From positions 20,527 to 84,526 of the forward strand of contig NZ_SOFM01000003.1 of assembly GCF_004402705.1 (NCBI RefSeq): 64,000 bases of DNA, in the 5' to 3' direction. A model generated the notes under the pieces. That model saw only the letters and a list, made by a program, of their open reading frames with translations. It was not told where the DNA came from and ran no database searches. The number at the start of each line of letters is the position of its first letter. Position 1 is the stretch's first letter. Below, in pieces: positions 51,465 through 59,597 of the stretch. Source of the DNA: Cryobacterium mannosilyticum. GTDB lineage: Bacteria; Actinomycetota; Actinomycetes; Actinomycetales; Microbacteriaceae. Made by a program: the position numbers and the translations under genes.

Positions 51465-52433
51465 CTAGCGAAGGCGTTCCACCCCCGAGAGGGCCCAGAC
51501 GCCCTCGTCCAGCCCGGTGATGGCCCGGGTCGTGGCCGCCACCGCCGGGATCAGGTCGGAGCCGGAAGCGGCGACGAGGTGGATGGTGCGGAAGTCGCCG
51601 CCCGAAGTCGGCCGGGCCACCGCGCCCGGCGGCAGGGCGGATGCCGCCACGGCCAGGGTGGGCACTAGCGCCACCCCGAGACCGGCGGCGACCAGGCCGA
51701 ACACCGCGACGAAGTTATCGGTCTCGTGGGCGATGCGGGGCAGATACCCGCGCGGCTCGGCAAGAGCGAGCAGGTGCGCCCGGCAGCGGGGGCAGTTGGC
51801 GATCCAGTTCTCCGCCGCGAGGTCGGCCAGGTCGACCACGGTGCGGGTCGCGAGCGGATGCGCGGCCGGGAGCACCACGAGCATCTCATCCCGCCAGAGC
51901 GGCAGCACCGCGAGGCCCCTGGCGCTGGACCGGTGCGGGTCGCCCGGGTCGCCCGGATAGCTGAAGGTGATGGCGAGGTCCGCTGCCTGGTCGCGCACGA
52001 ACTGCACGGCCTCGGGCGGTTCGGCCTCGCGGTAGCTCAACTGCAGCCCCGGGTGCACGGTCGCGAGCTCCCGCAGCAGGGTCGGCACGATCGTCGACGA
52101 CGCCGAGGGGAAGGAGGCGAGCCGCACTCGCCCCGACCGCAGCCCGGCGAGCTCGCCGAGCTCCCCGGCCGCCGCGTCGAGGGCGGTGGTGACGCTGACC
52201 GCGTAGCGGCTGAGGATGCGGCCGGCCTCGGTCAGGCGCACGCCGCGGCCGACCCGGCTGACGACCGGCATGCCGATCCGGGCCTCGAGCCGCTTGAGCT
52301 GCTGACTCACCGCCGGCTGGCTGTAGCCGAGGGAGCGCGCCGCCGCGGTGATCGAGCCCAGTTCGGCGATTCGTTGCACGACCCGCAGCGCCTGGGAGTC
52401 GAGATCGAGGGCCTCCGGCCGGGTGAGCGTCAT
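51465..52433 (-). CDS. LysR family transcriptional regulator
   Basis: 322 residues. The N-terminal winged HTH is standard: LGSITAAARSLGYSQPAVSQ then QLKRLEARIGMPVVSR. The effector domain follows (LASFPSASSTIVPTLLRELA; WRDEMLVVLPAAHPLA). The ATG at 52433 starts the conserved HTH region; the frame is open further upstream only because it lies opposite the divergent gene. It probably regulates the aminotransferase gene across the 81-base intergenic region and ends 12 bases from gltX. Confidence 0.93.
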   Translation of the reverse strand: MTLTRPEALDLDSQALRVVQRIAELGSITAAARSLGYSQPAVSQQLKRLEARIGMPVVSRVGRGVRLTEAGRILSRYAVSVTTALDAAAGELGELAGLRSGRVRLASFPSASSTIVPTLLRELATVHPGLQLSYREAEPPEAVQFVRDQAADLAITFSYPGDPGDPHRSSARGLAVLPLWRDEMLVVLPAAHPLATRTVVDLADLAAENWIANCPRCRAHLLALAEPRGYLPRIAHETDNFVAVFGLVAAGLGVALVPTLAVAASALPPGAVARPTSGGDFRTIHLVAASGSDLIPAVAATTRAITGLDEGVWALSGVERLR

Positions 52434-52441
52434 GTCGTAAT

Positions 52442-52458
52442 CATAATCATTGCTTATG
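52442..52458. promoter_or_regulatory. LysR-type box between the lysR and aminotransferase genes
   Basis: CATAA-N7-TTATG, which includes the T-N11-A pattern of LysR binding sites, lies ten bases upstream of the lysR start in the divergent intergenic region. Confidence 0.6.
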
Positions 52459-52514
52459 GATTCGATCAGATACCGGGGATTGTCGAATGAAAAGGGCAAA
52501 GGGACGATGGACTC

Positions 52515-53621
52515 ATGCCCGTTCCGTCCCTGTCCACGCCGTCCCTGCCCACGCCGCCCATCCCGGCCGCCGCTCTCACCGTGGTGCAGGCGAAGGCAGC
52601 ATACGCTCCGATCATGGGGCGCTACCTGGCCGCCTGCACGCTCGGCCTGCCCACGATCGGCACCGTGACGGCGCTCCGCGAGGATGGCGAGCGGTGGGCG
52701 CGCGGCGAGGCCTGCCCGGCCGGCTACGCGGCCGACATCGCGGCCGCCCGGCGGAGCTACGCGGCACTCGTCGGCGTTCCGGCCGGGGCCGTGGCGATCG
52801 GATCGCAGGCATCCGTGCTGGCGGCGATGGTCGCGGCTTCGGTGCCCGACGGCGCCGAGGTGCTCTGCGTGGACGGCGACTTCAGTTCGATGGTGTTCCC
52901 GTTCCTGCAGCAGGCCCACCGCGGGGTTCGGGTGCGGCACGCCGCGCTCGACGACCTCGCGGGAATGGTCACGGCCGACACGTGGCTGGTGGCGTTCTCG
53001 CTGGTGCAGTCCGCGACCGGGCGACTCGCCGACGCGGACGGCATCACCCGCGCGGCCCGTGCCCACGGAACGTTCACCCTCTGCGATACCACGCAGGCGG
53101 CCGGCTGGATGCCGGTGGCCGCCGGCGACTTCGACGCCACGATCTGCCACGCCTACAAATGGCTCGGCGCGCCGCGGGGTGCGGCGTTCCTGACGGTGCT
53201 CCCCGAATTCGCCGCCCGGCTCCGGCCGAGCCAGGCAGGCTGGTATGCCGGGGAGGATCCGTGGCAGTCCTGCTACGGACCAGAGATGGCGTTGGCGGAG
53301 GACGCCCGCCGTTTCGACGTGTCCCCCGCCTGGCCGGCCTGGGTCGGAGCCCGGGAAGCCCTGGCGTTCGTCGCCTCGCTCGATCTCGAGCAGGTGCGGC
53401 GCCACGACGCCGGTCTCGGCGACGCGCTCTGCCGGGGCCTCGGCATCCCCGCGAACGGTCAGGCGATCGTGACCTGGGCGGATGCCGACGGCAGCGACCT
53501 GGCCGGCCTCGCCGCCGCGGGGATCACGGCGTCGGGCCGGGCCGGACGGGCCAGGGTGGCGTTCCATCTCTGGAACGACCTGGGCGACGTCGACGCCGTG
53601 CTCGCGGCACTGCGCCGGTGA
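52515..53621 (+). CDS. Class V aminotransferase-fold PLP enzyme
   Basis: 368 residues. The PLP fold of the NifS/kynureninase group is visible: GAVAIGSQASVLAAM region, FTLCDTTQAAGWMPV with the Asp that binds the pyridine N, and ICHAYKWLGAPRG with the Schiff-base Lys. The specific reaction is not clear; kynureninase, isopenicillin epimerase-like and selenocysteine lyase-like activities are possible. The N-terminus has Pro/Ser-rich residues of doubtful conservation. Divergent from its likely LysR regulator. Confidence 0.88.
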   Translation: MPVPSLSTPSLPTPPIPAAALTVVQAKAAYAPIMGRYLAACTLGLPTIGTVTALREDGERWARGEACPAGYAADIAAARRSYAALVGVPAGAVAIGSQASVLAAMVAASVPDGAEVLCVDGDFSSMVFPFLQQAHRGVRVRHAALDDLAGMVTADTWLVAFSLVQSATGRLADADGITRAARAHGTFTLCDTTQAAGWMPVAAGDFDATICHAYKWLGAPRGAAFLTVLPEFAARLRPSQAGWYAGEDPWQSCYGPEMALAEDARRFDVSPAWPAWVGAREALAFVASLDLEQVRRHDAGLGDALCRGLGIPANGQAIVTWADADGSDLAGLAAAGITASGRAGRARVAFHLWNDLGDVDAVLAALRR

Positions 53622-53639
53622 CCCCGACCAATCCTGCTG

Positions 53640-54347
53640 CTACTCCTTGTCGGCGACGGCGGCGATGATCGCCCGGGCCAGCTCGGCCGAAGAGGCCGGG
53701 TTCTGCCCGGTGTAGAGGTTGCGGTCGATCTCCATGTGCGGGGCGAACGAATCGCCGGCGATGAAATCGGCGCCCAGTTCGACCAGGCGGCTCTGCACGA
53801 GCCACGGCGCCTTCGGGGCCAGGCCGCCGAGCACCTCCTCGGCGTCGGTGAAGCCCGTCATCCGGTAGCCGGTGAACGGCCAGCTGTCGTCGGAGCGCTT
53901 CGCGGCGAGCAGAGCAGCCGGGGCGTGGCAGAGCACGCCGAGGATCCGGCCGGTGTCGAGGGCTTCGGTCAGGATCCGGCCGGAGACGACGTCGACGGCG
54001 AGGTCTTCCATCGGGCCGTGTCCGCCCGGGTAGAACACCACGTCGTAGTCGGCCACGTCGATGGCATCGAGGCTCTGCGGCTCGTCGAGCTCGCCCGAGA
54101 TGGTGCCGATGTAGTCGATGATCTGGGCGGCGCGGTCCTCTCCCCCGGCGGATTCGGGGCGAAGGCTGACGGCGTCGATCGTCGGGGCCACGCCGCCGGG
54201 GGTGGCGATGCTGATCTTCCAGCCGGCCTCGGTGAAGAGGCGGTGCGGTTCGGCGAGTTCCTCGGCCCAGTACCCGGTGGGGTGCAGGCTGCCGTCGTTC
54301 AAGGTCCAGTGGTCAGCGGCGCTGACAACGAAGAGTACGTGGATCAT
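53640..54347 (-). CDS. DJ-1/PfpI family protein (type 1 glutamine amidotransferase-like, Hsp31-like)
   Basis: 235 residues. The nucleophile elbow GVLCHAPAALLAAK holds the Cys; YDVVFYPGGHGPMEDL contains the conserved glycine-rich loop; the start HVLFVVSAADHWTLNDG is typical of the larger Hsp31/YDR533C-like branch. Such proteins act as glyoxalase III/chaperones in carbonyl stress. It is downstream of the oxidoreductase on the same strand (71-base gap) and may be in one operon with it. Confidence 0.9.
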   Translation of the reverse strand: MIHVLFVVSAADHWTLNDGSLHPTGYWAEELAEPHRLFTEAGWKISIATPGGVAPTIDAVSLRPESAGGEDRAAQIIDYIGTISGELDEPQSLDAIDVADYDVVFYPGGHGPMEDLAVDVVSGRILTEALDTGRILGVLCHAPAALLAAKRSDDSWPFTGYRMTGFTDAEEVLGGLAPKAPWLVQSRLVELGADFIAGDSFAPHMEIDRNLYTGQNPASSAELARAIIAAVADKE

Positions 54348-54418
54348 GAGTTTTCTCTTTTCGGTGGATTCGTGCGTGAAGTCGTGGGTGGAATCGTGCG
54401 GGGAATTGTGCGTGACGA

Positions 54419-55453
54419 TCAGACGGCCGGGACGAGCTCGCCCGTGCGGACGACCATCTTGCCGGTGTTCTCGCCGCGCATGAGGCCGAGGAAGGCGTCG
54501 ACCGCGTGGTCGATCCCGTCGACCACGGTCTCGTCGAAGACGACTTCACCCGAGGCGAGCCAGCCGGCCATATCGGTGGAGAACGCGGCGAAGTGCTGCA
54601 CGTAATTGCCCACGATGAAGCCCTTGAGGGTCAGCCCGCGGCCGATCATGTTCGCCATGTTGCGGGGTCCGCCGGCCGCCTCGGTGTCGTTGTACACGGA
54701 GATCGCGCCGCAGAGGGCGGCGCGTCCGCCGTCGTTGAAGCTGGCCAGTGCCGCCTCGAGGTGCTCCCCCCCGACGTTGTCGAAGTAGACGTCGATTCCC
54801 TCCGGAGCTGCGGCGGCGAGCTGTCCGGCGATTTCGCCGTCCTTGTAGTTGAAGGCGGCGTCGAAGCCGTACTTCTCGGTGAGGAGGGCGACCTTCTCGG
54901 CCGACCCGGCGGAGCCGATCACACGCTTGGCCCCCTTGAGCCGCGCGATCTGTCCCACCATGCTGCCAACGGCCCCGGCCGCGCCGGAGACGAAAACGGT
55001 GTCGCCTTCCTTCAGGCCGGCGACCTCGAGCAGGCCCACGTAGGCGGTGAGCGCCGTCATGCCCAGAACGCCGAGGTAGGCCGAGAGCGGCACACCGGGG
55101 AGTTCGGGGACGACGCGGAACCCGGCGGCGTCCTCCTGCACCAGGTCGCGCCAACCGAACTGGTGCACCACCACGTCACCGACGCCGATCGTGTCGGAGG
55201 CCGAGGCAACGACGCGCCCGACGGCTCCGCCGGTCATGGTCTCACCCATCGCGTAGGGGGCGGAATAAGACTTGGCGTCGTTCATCCGGCCGCGCATGTA
55301 GGGGTCGACGGAGACGAACTCGTTGGCCACGCGAACCTGGCCGGGGCTCAGCTCGGGCAGGTCGATGCGGATGGTGCCGAAGTCGGAATCCGTCGGCCAG
55401 CCGGCGGGGCGGGCGACGAGCTGGATCTGGGTGCTGGTGATGGACGAGGCCAT
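54419..55453 (-). CDS. NADP-dependent MDR-family oxidoreductase
   Basis: 344 residues of the zinc-independent medium-chain dehydrogenase group (alkenal reductase/leukotriene B4 dehydrogenase-like). Cofactor loop VSGAAGAVGSMVGQIARLKG, then the substrate-side DVYFDNVGGEHLEAAL and GNYVQHF near the end. It probably reduces reactive enones. Divergent from a TetR gene with an inverted repeat between; the DJ-1 gene downstream supports an electrophile/carbonyl detoxification role. Confidence 0.93.
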   Translation of the reverse strand: MASSITSTQIQLVARPAGWPTDSDFGTIRIDLPELSPGQVRVANEFVSVDPYMRGRMNDAKSYSAPYAMGETMTGGAVGRVVASASDTIGVGDVVVHQFGWRDLVQEDAAGFRVVPELPGVPLSAYLGVLGMTALTAYVGLLEVAGLKEGDTVFVSGAAGAVGSMVGQIARLKGAKRVIGSAGSAEKVALLTEKYGFDAAFNYKDGEIAGQLAAAAPEGIDVYFDNVGGEHLEAALASFNDGGRAALCGAISVYNDTEAAGGPRNMANMIGRGLTLKGFIVGNYVQHFAAFSTDMAGWLASGEVVFDETVVDGIDHAVDAFLGLMRGENTGKMVVRTGELVPAV

Positions 55454-55496
55454 GGGGGGCTCCTCTGCTATTTTGTAACGGATGGTCTAATATATA

Positions 55497-55518
55497 TTGT
55501 GTACTGAGCGATACACAA
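55497..55518. promoter_or_regulatory. TetR-type operator between the oxidoreductase and tetR genes
   Basis: TTGTGTA-N8-TACACAA, perfect 7-base arms, lies at a lower-GC stretch (TATATATT next to it) that should contain the promoters of both divergent genes. Confidence 0.7.
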
Positions 55519-55549
55519 AACCGCTCACAGGGAAAACGGAGGAAACACC

Positions 55550-56155
55550 ATGGGACGGCTGCAGAGCTTTGACCGCACCTCCGTCGTGCAGGCGGCCAGG
55601 GACCTGTTCTGGGACAAGGGCTTCGACGCGGCCTCGCTCGCCGACCTCGAAGAGGCGACCGGGCTGAAGAGATCCAGCATCTACCACGCCTTCGGCAGCA
55701 AGCGTGGGCTCTTCGACGCCGCGGTCGAGGACTACCAGGGCACCGTCATCCGGCCGCGGCTGAGGATCTTGACCGGGCCGGGGATCGGCCGGGTCTCGCT
55801 GCTCGCCTACTTCGACGACCTCCGGTGGGCGGTCTCCGCCCTGCCGGAGGACTCCCCGCGCCGCGGCTGCCTGTTGGTGAACTGTGCCGCGGGCCTCGCC
55901 GGACACGACGACCTGGCCCGCCAGGTCGTCGACGGCTACCGGTCCGAACTGACGGACACCCTTCAGGACGCCCTCCGGGCGGCCGCCGTCGCAGCGGGAG
56001 ATTCCGGGCCGGACCGCGCCCCCGAGCGCGCCCGCACCCTCGCGTCGCTGGGGATGAGCGCCATGCTGCTCGCCCGCGTCAACGCGGCCGAATCGCAGGC
56101 GCTGCTCGACACGGCGACGGTCCAGATCCGGTACTGGTTCCCCGGCTCCGCCTGA
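55550..56155 (+). CDS. TetR family transcriptional regulator
   Basis: 201 residues. HTH region FDAASLADLEEATGLKRSSI-YHAFGSKRGLFDAAV, typical of the CGQ-type TetR group that responds to electrophiles. A conserved Cys lies in RRGCLLVNCAAGLA, as in regulators that sense by thiol modification (inference). RBS CGGAGG. Divergent from the oxidoreductase and likely its repressor. Confidence 0.92.
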   Translation: MGRLQSFDRTSVVQAARDLFWDKGFDAASLADLEEATGLKRSSIYHAFGSKRGLFDAAVEDYQGTVIRPRLRILTGPGIGRVSLLAYFDDLRWAVSALPEDSPRRGCLLVNCAAGLAGHDDLARQVVDGYRSELTDTLQDALRAAAVAAGDSGPDRAPERARTLASLGMSAMLLARVNAAESQALLDTATVQIRYWFPGSA

Positions 56156-56176
56156 CGATCAGGCGGCAAGCCCGGC

Positions 56177-56941
56177 TCAGGCGCGCCGCACCGGGTTCGA
56201 CAGCACGCCGATCCCGGCGATCTCGACCTGCACGGTGTCACCGTCGACGACGGCTCCGGATGCCCCCGGCGCGCCGGTCAGGATGACGTCGCCCGGCAGG
56301 AGCGTGAAGACGCCGGAGACGAACGAGACCATCTCCGCGATGGTGTGCCGGAGCAGGGCCGCGTCGCCGGACTGGAACGGCTCGTCGTTGATGCGCCCGT
56401 GCAGGGACAGGCCGGTCCAGTCGAATTCGGTGTCGATGACCGGTCCGAGCGGGCAGAACGAGTCGAAGCTCTTCGCCCGGGTCAGGTCCTCGTCGCGCTC
56501 GTAGAGGTCGCGCGCGGTCACGTCGTTGGCGATCGTGTACCCGAAGATGGCGTCCTCGGCGTCTTCGACCGACACGTTCCGGGTGATCTTGCCGATGACG
56601 ACGGCGAGTTCCCCCTCGACCCGTACGTCGCCGGACTGGGCCGGGTGCACGATCGGGTCGCCGGGGCCCACGACGGCGGTGTTCGGCTTGAGGAAGAACC
56701 GGGGCTCCCTCTGCTCGCCGGCGGCCTGCTCCTCGCGGTTCGCGTAGAAGGAGTGGGCCATCCCGACCACCTTGGACCGCGGGATCACCGGGGCGAGCAG
56801 TTTGACCTCGCGCAAGCCGATCCGTTCCCCGGTCGGGTCGTAGCCGGCGAACATCGGGTCCCCCTTCAGCACGACCAGTTCGTCGTCGTCGATGATCCCG
56901 AAGGCGATGATGTCGCCGTGGCTGAACCGCGCGACCTTCAC
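56177..56941 (-). CDS. Fumarylacetoacetate hydrolase family protein
   Basis: 254 residues. The FAH catalytic fold is clear: GMAHSFYANREEQ (His in the first motif), FFLKPNTAVVGPGDPI, VEGELAVVIGK with the metal-binding Glu, IANDVTARDLYERD and the terminal PGDVILTGAPGASGAV. The family cleaves or hydrates acylpyruvate-type compounds. GTG start at 56941 overlaps the ilvE stop (GTGA). Third gene of the leuB-ilvE-fah operon. Confidence 0.93.
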   Translation of the reverse strand: MKVARFSHGDIIAFGIIDDDELVVLKGDPMFAGYDPTGERIGLREVKLLAPVIPRSKVVGMAHSFYANREEQAAGEQREPRFFLKPNTAVVGPGDPIVHPAQSGDVRVEGELAVVIGKITRNVSVEDAEDAIFGYTIANDVTARDLYERDEDLTRAKSFDSFCPLGPVIDTEFDWTGLSLHGRINDEPFQSGDAALLRHTIAEMVSFVSGVFTLLPGDVILTGAPGASGAVVDGDTVQVEIAGIGVLSNPVRRA

Positions 56942-58107
56942 GCCTGTCCCGCCGGGGTGTCGAGTCGGGCGAGCCAGCCGTGCCGGTCGGGCAGGCGGCC
57001 GTACTGGATGTCGGTCAGCTCCTGGCGCAACGCCATCGTGATCTCGCCGGCGGGGGCATCCGGATTGCCGATCGAGAGGTCGGGCCCCTTGAGTTCGGCG
57101 ATCGGGGTGACGACCGCGGCGGTGCCGCAGGCGAACACCTCGGTAATGGCGCCCGATTCGACGCCGTCGCGCCAGTCGCCGAGGGTCACGTCGCGTTCCT
57201 CGACGGTCATCCCGCGGTCCCGGGCAAGCTGCATGATGCTGTCCCGGGTGACGCCCTCGAGGATCGACCCGGTCAGGCGGGGGGTGACGAGCTTGTGGGT
57301 GCCGTAGACGAAGAAGACGTTCATGCCGCCGAGTTCGTCGATGCGGCTGCTGGTCTCGCCGTCGAGGAAGAGCACCTGGGCGCAGCCGTTGTCGTAGGCC
57401 TGCATCTGGGGCAGCAGCGAGGCGGCATAATTGCCGCCGCACTTGGCCGCGCCGGTGCCGCCGCGTCCGGCCCGGGAATACTCGGTGGAGAGCCAGATCT
57501 TGATCGGCGCGACGCCGTTCGTGAAGTACGCCCCCGCGGGGCTGGCGATGACGTAGTAGCCGACCTTGTGCGCGGCCCGCACGCCGAGGAAGCTCTCGTT
57601 GGCGATCATGAACGGGCGCAGATACAGGCTCGTCTCGGCCGCGGAGGGCACCCAGTCACCGTCGACGGCGATGATCTGCTTGATCGATTCGATGAAATCG
57701 ACCACGGGGAGTTCCGGCAGGGCGAGGCGGCGGGCCGAACGCTGCAGCCGCTCCGCGTTCTTCTCCGGACGGAAGGTCCAGATCGACCCGTCGGCGTGGC
57801 GGTAGGCCTTCAGGCCCTCGAAGATCTCCTGGCCGTAGTGCAGCACCGAGGAGGCAGGGTCGAGCTGGAGCGGGCCGTAAGGGGTGACGCGGGCGTCGTG
57901 CCAGCCGTCCTCGAGCGTCCAGTCGATGGCGACCATGTGGTCGGTGAACTGCTTGCCGAAGCCGGGGTCGCTGAGGATGGCGTCGCGCTCGGCCTTCGTG
58001 CGGGGCGCGGTCGCCCGGGTGATGCTGAAGGTCAGCGGGGCCGTGACGTTCGTCTCGGTCGGTGCGGTCTGGCTCGGTACTGTCTGGCTCGGTGCTGCCT
58101 GGCTCAT
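56938..58107 (-). CDS. ilvE: Branched-chain amino acid aminotransferase
   Basis: 389 residues. It makes Leu, Ile and Val from the 2-oxo acids with glutamate. The class IV PLP fold shows LHYGQEIFEGLKAYRH, YLRPFMIA, the Lys in GGTGAAKCGGNYAASL and GGMNVFFVYG. The N-terminus has a Ser-Gln-Thr repeat of about 20 residues that is likely disordered, encoded by short repeats; a later start is possible. It overlaps leuB and fah by four bases each. Confidence 0.96.
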   Translation of the reverse strand: MSQAAPSQTVPSQTAPTETNVTAPLTFSITRATAPRTKAERDAILSDPGFGKQFTDHMVAIDWTLEDGWHDARVTPYGPLQLDPASSVLHYGQEIFEGLKAYRHADGSIWTFRPEKNAERLQRSARRLALPELPVVDFIESIKQIIAVDGDWVPSAAETSLYLRPFMIANESFLGVRAAHKVGYYVIASPAGAYFTNGVAPIKIWLSTEYSRAGRGGTGAAKCGGNYAASLLPQMQAYDNGCAQVLFLDGETSSRIDELGGMNVFFVYGTHKLVTPRLTGSILEGVTRDSIMQLARDRGMTVEERDVTLGDWRDGVESGAITEVFACGTAAVVTPIAELKGPDLSIGNPDAPAGEITMALRQELTDIQYGRLPDRHGWLARLDTPAGQA

Positions 58108-59186
58108 TGGAGTCCCTTGTCTGTCAGTCGGGTCACGATGGCGTTGCCCACGTCGGTGGTGCTGCGCGGTGCCGTGGCGGCACCGTCCCCCCTGCGAGCA
58201 GCGATGTCGGCGGTGACCGCGGCCGTCACCCTCGCCGCGGCATCCGTCAGACCCAGGTGGCTGAGGAGGAGCGCGACCGACAGGATGGCTGCCGTCGGGT
58301 CGGCCAGCTGCTTGCCCGCTATGTCGGGTGCCGATCCGTGCACCGGCTCGAACATGCTGGGGAACCGGCCGTCAGGGTTGATGTTCCCGGAGGCCGCGAG
58401 GCCGATGCCGCCGCTGATTGCGGCCGCCAGATCGGTCAGGATGTCGCCGAAGAGGTTGTCCGTGACGATGACATCAAACCTACTCGGATTCGTGACCAGG
58501 AAGATCGTCGCCGCGTCGACGTGCAGGTAATCGACGCTCACCTCCGGGAATTCAGCCGCCACGGCGGTGACGATGCGCTGCCAGAGGCTGCCGGAGAAGA
58601 CGAGCACATTGGTCTTGTGCACGAGGGTGAGGTGCCGGCCCGGCCTGGCCTGGGCGACCGCGAAGGCGTACCGGACGACGCGTTCGACGCCGAAGGCGGT
58701 GTTGACGGACACCTCGTTGGCCACCTCGTGGGCCGTGCCCTGGCGGATCGCGCCGCCGTTGCCGACGTACGGGCCCTCGGTTCCCTCCCGCACGACGACG
58801 AAGTCGACGTTGCCGGGAGCGGCGAGCGGACTGGGCACTCCGGGGAAGAGCACGCTGGGCCGCAGGTTGACGTAGTGGTCGAGGGAGAACCGCAGTTTGA
58901 GCAGCAAGCCTCTCTCGATGTTCGCGTTGGCCAGGCGGGGGTCTCCGGGCACTCCGCCGACGGCGCCGAGCAGGATCGCGTCGTGCGCGGCGATGGAGGC
59001 GAGGTCCTCGTCGGTGAGCACGTCACCGGTTTCGAGGAACCGTGCGGCCCCGAGCGAGAACCAGGTCAGGTCGAAGGAGACGTCGTCAGCGGCCGTCGCC
59101 GCCTCGAGCACCTTGACGGCCTCAGCGACGACCTCGGGACCGATCCCGTCGCCTGGAATGACGGCGAGCTTGATTTGAGTGGACAT
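58104..59186 (-). CDS. leuB: 3-isopropylmalate dehydrogenase
   Basis: 360 residues. It oxidises and decarboxylates 3-isopropylmalate with NAD in leucine biosynthesis. IPGDGIGPEVVAEAVKVLEA at the start, LRPSVLFPGV, FVVVREGTEGPYVGNG, VHKTNVL and the signature FDVIVTDNLFGDILTDLAA-IGGIG-type end, plus EPVHGSAPDIAGKQLADP. First gene of the leuB-ilvE-fah operon. Confidence 0.97.
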   Translation of the reverse strand: MSTQIKLAVIPGDGIGPEVVAEAVKVLEAATAADDVSFDLTWFSLGAARFLETGDVLTDEDLASIAAHDAILLGAVGGVPGDPRLANANIERGLLLKLRFSLDHYVNLRPSVLFPGVPSPLAAPGNVDFVVVREGTEGPYVGNGGAIRQGTAHEVANEVSVNTAFGVERVVRYAFAVAQARPGRHLTLVHKTNVLVFSGSLWQRIVTAVAAEFPEVSVDYLHVDAATIFLVTNPSRFDVIVTDNLFGDILTDLAAAISGGIGLAASGNINPDGRFPSMFEPVHGSAPDIAGKQLADPTAAILSVALLLSHLGLTDAAARVTAAVTADIAARRGDGAATAPRSTTDVGNAIVTRLTDKGLQ

Positions 59187-59315
59187 TCGGCTCCGTATGT
59201 CTGGGATTTACCTGTAGATAAACCCTACTGCGAGCGATCGATTGTCTAAGCTGGACAACTCCTGACAACACAATCCCTGACAGCACAGCCTGGCAGCCAG
59301 AGAAAGCAGTAAATC

Positions 59316-59561
59316 ATGAGCCTTGGACTGGGTATCTTCCTCGTCGTCGTCGGCGCCATCCTCGTCTTCGCGCTGAACATCAGCGTCGACTGGATCGACC
59401 TCGACTTCGTCGGCTACATCTTCATGGGCGCGGGAGCCGTGATCATGATCCTCGGGATCGTGCTCCTCACCCGCAAGCGCACCAGCGTGAGCACCACCCG
59501 CAGCGCCGTCGTCGACGGCGAGCAGGTCACGCAGGAGAAGCGCTCGATCGACGACATCTGA
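59316..59561 (+). CDS. DUF6458 family small membrane protein
   Basis: 81 residues with two TM helices (about 4-20 and 32-52), the first being MSLGLGIFLVVVGAILVFAL. The pattern VDWIDLDFVGYIFMGAGAVIMI is that of DUF6458, restricted to actinobacteria; function unknown. The cytosolic tail is polar (TRKRTSVSTTRSAVVDGEQ). Confidence 0.85.
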   Translation: MSLGLGIFLVVVGAILVFALNISVDWIDLDFVGYIFMGAGAVIMILGIVLLTRKRTSVSTTRSAVVDGEQVTQEKRSIDDI

Positions 59562-59597
59562 TCCGTCCGGCACGCCTCACGCCGCGCAGCGGTCCCG

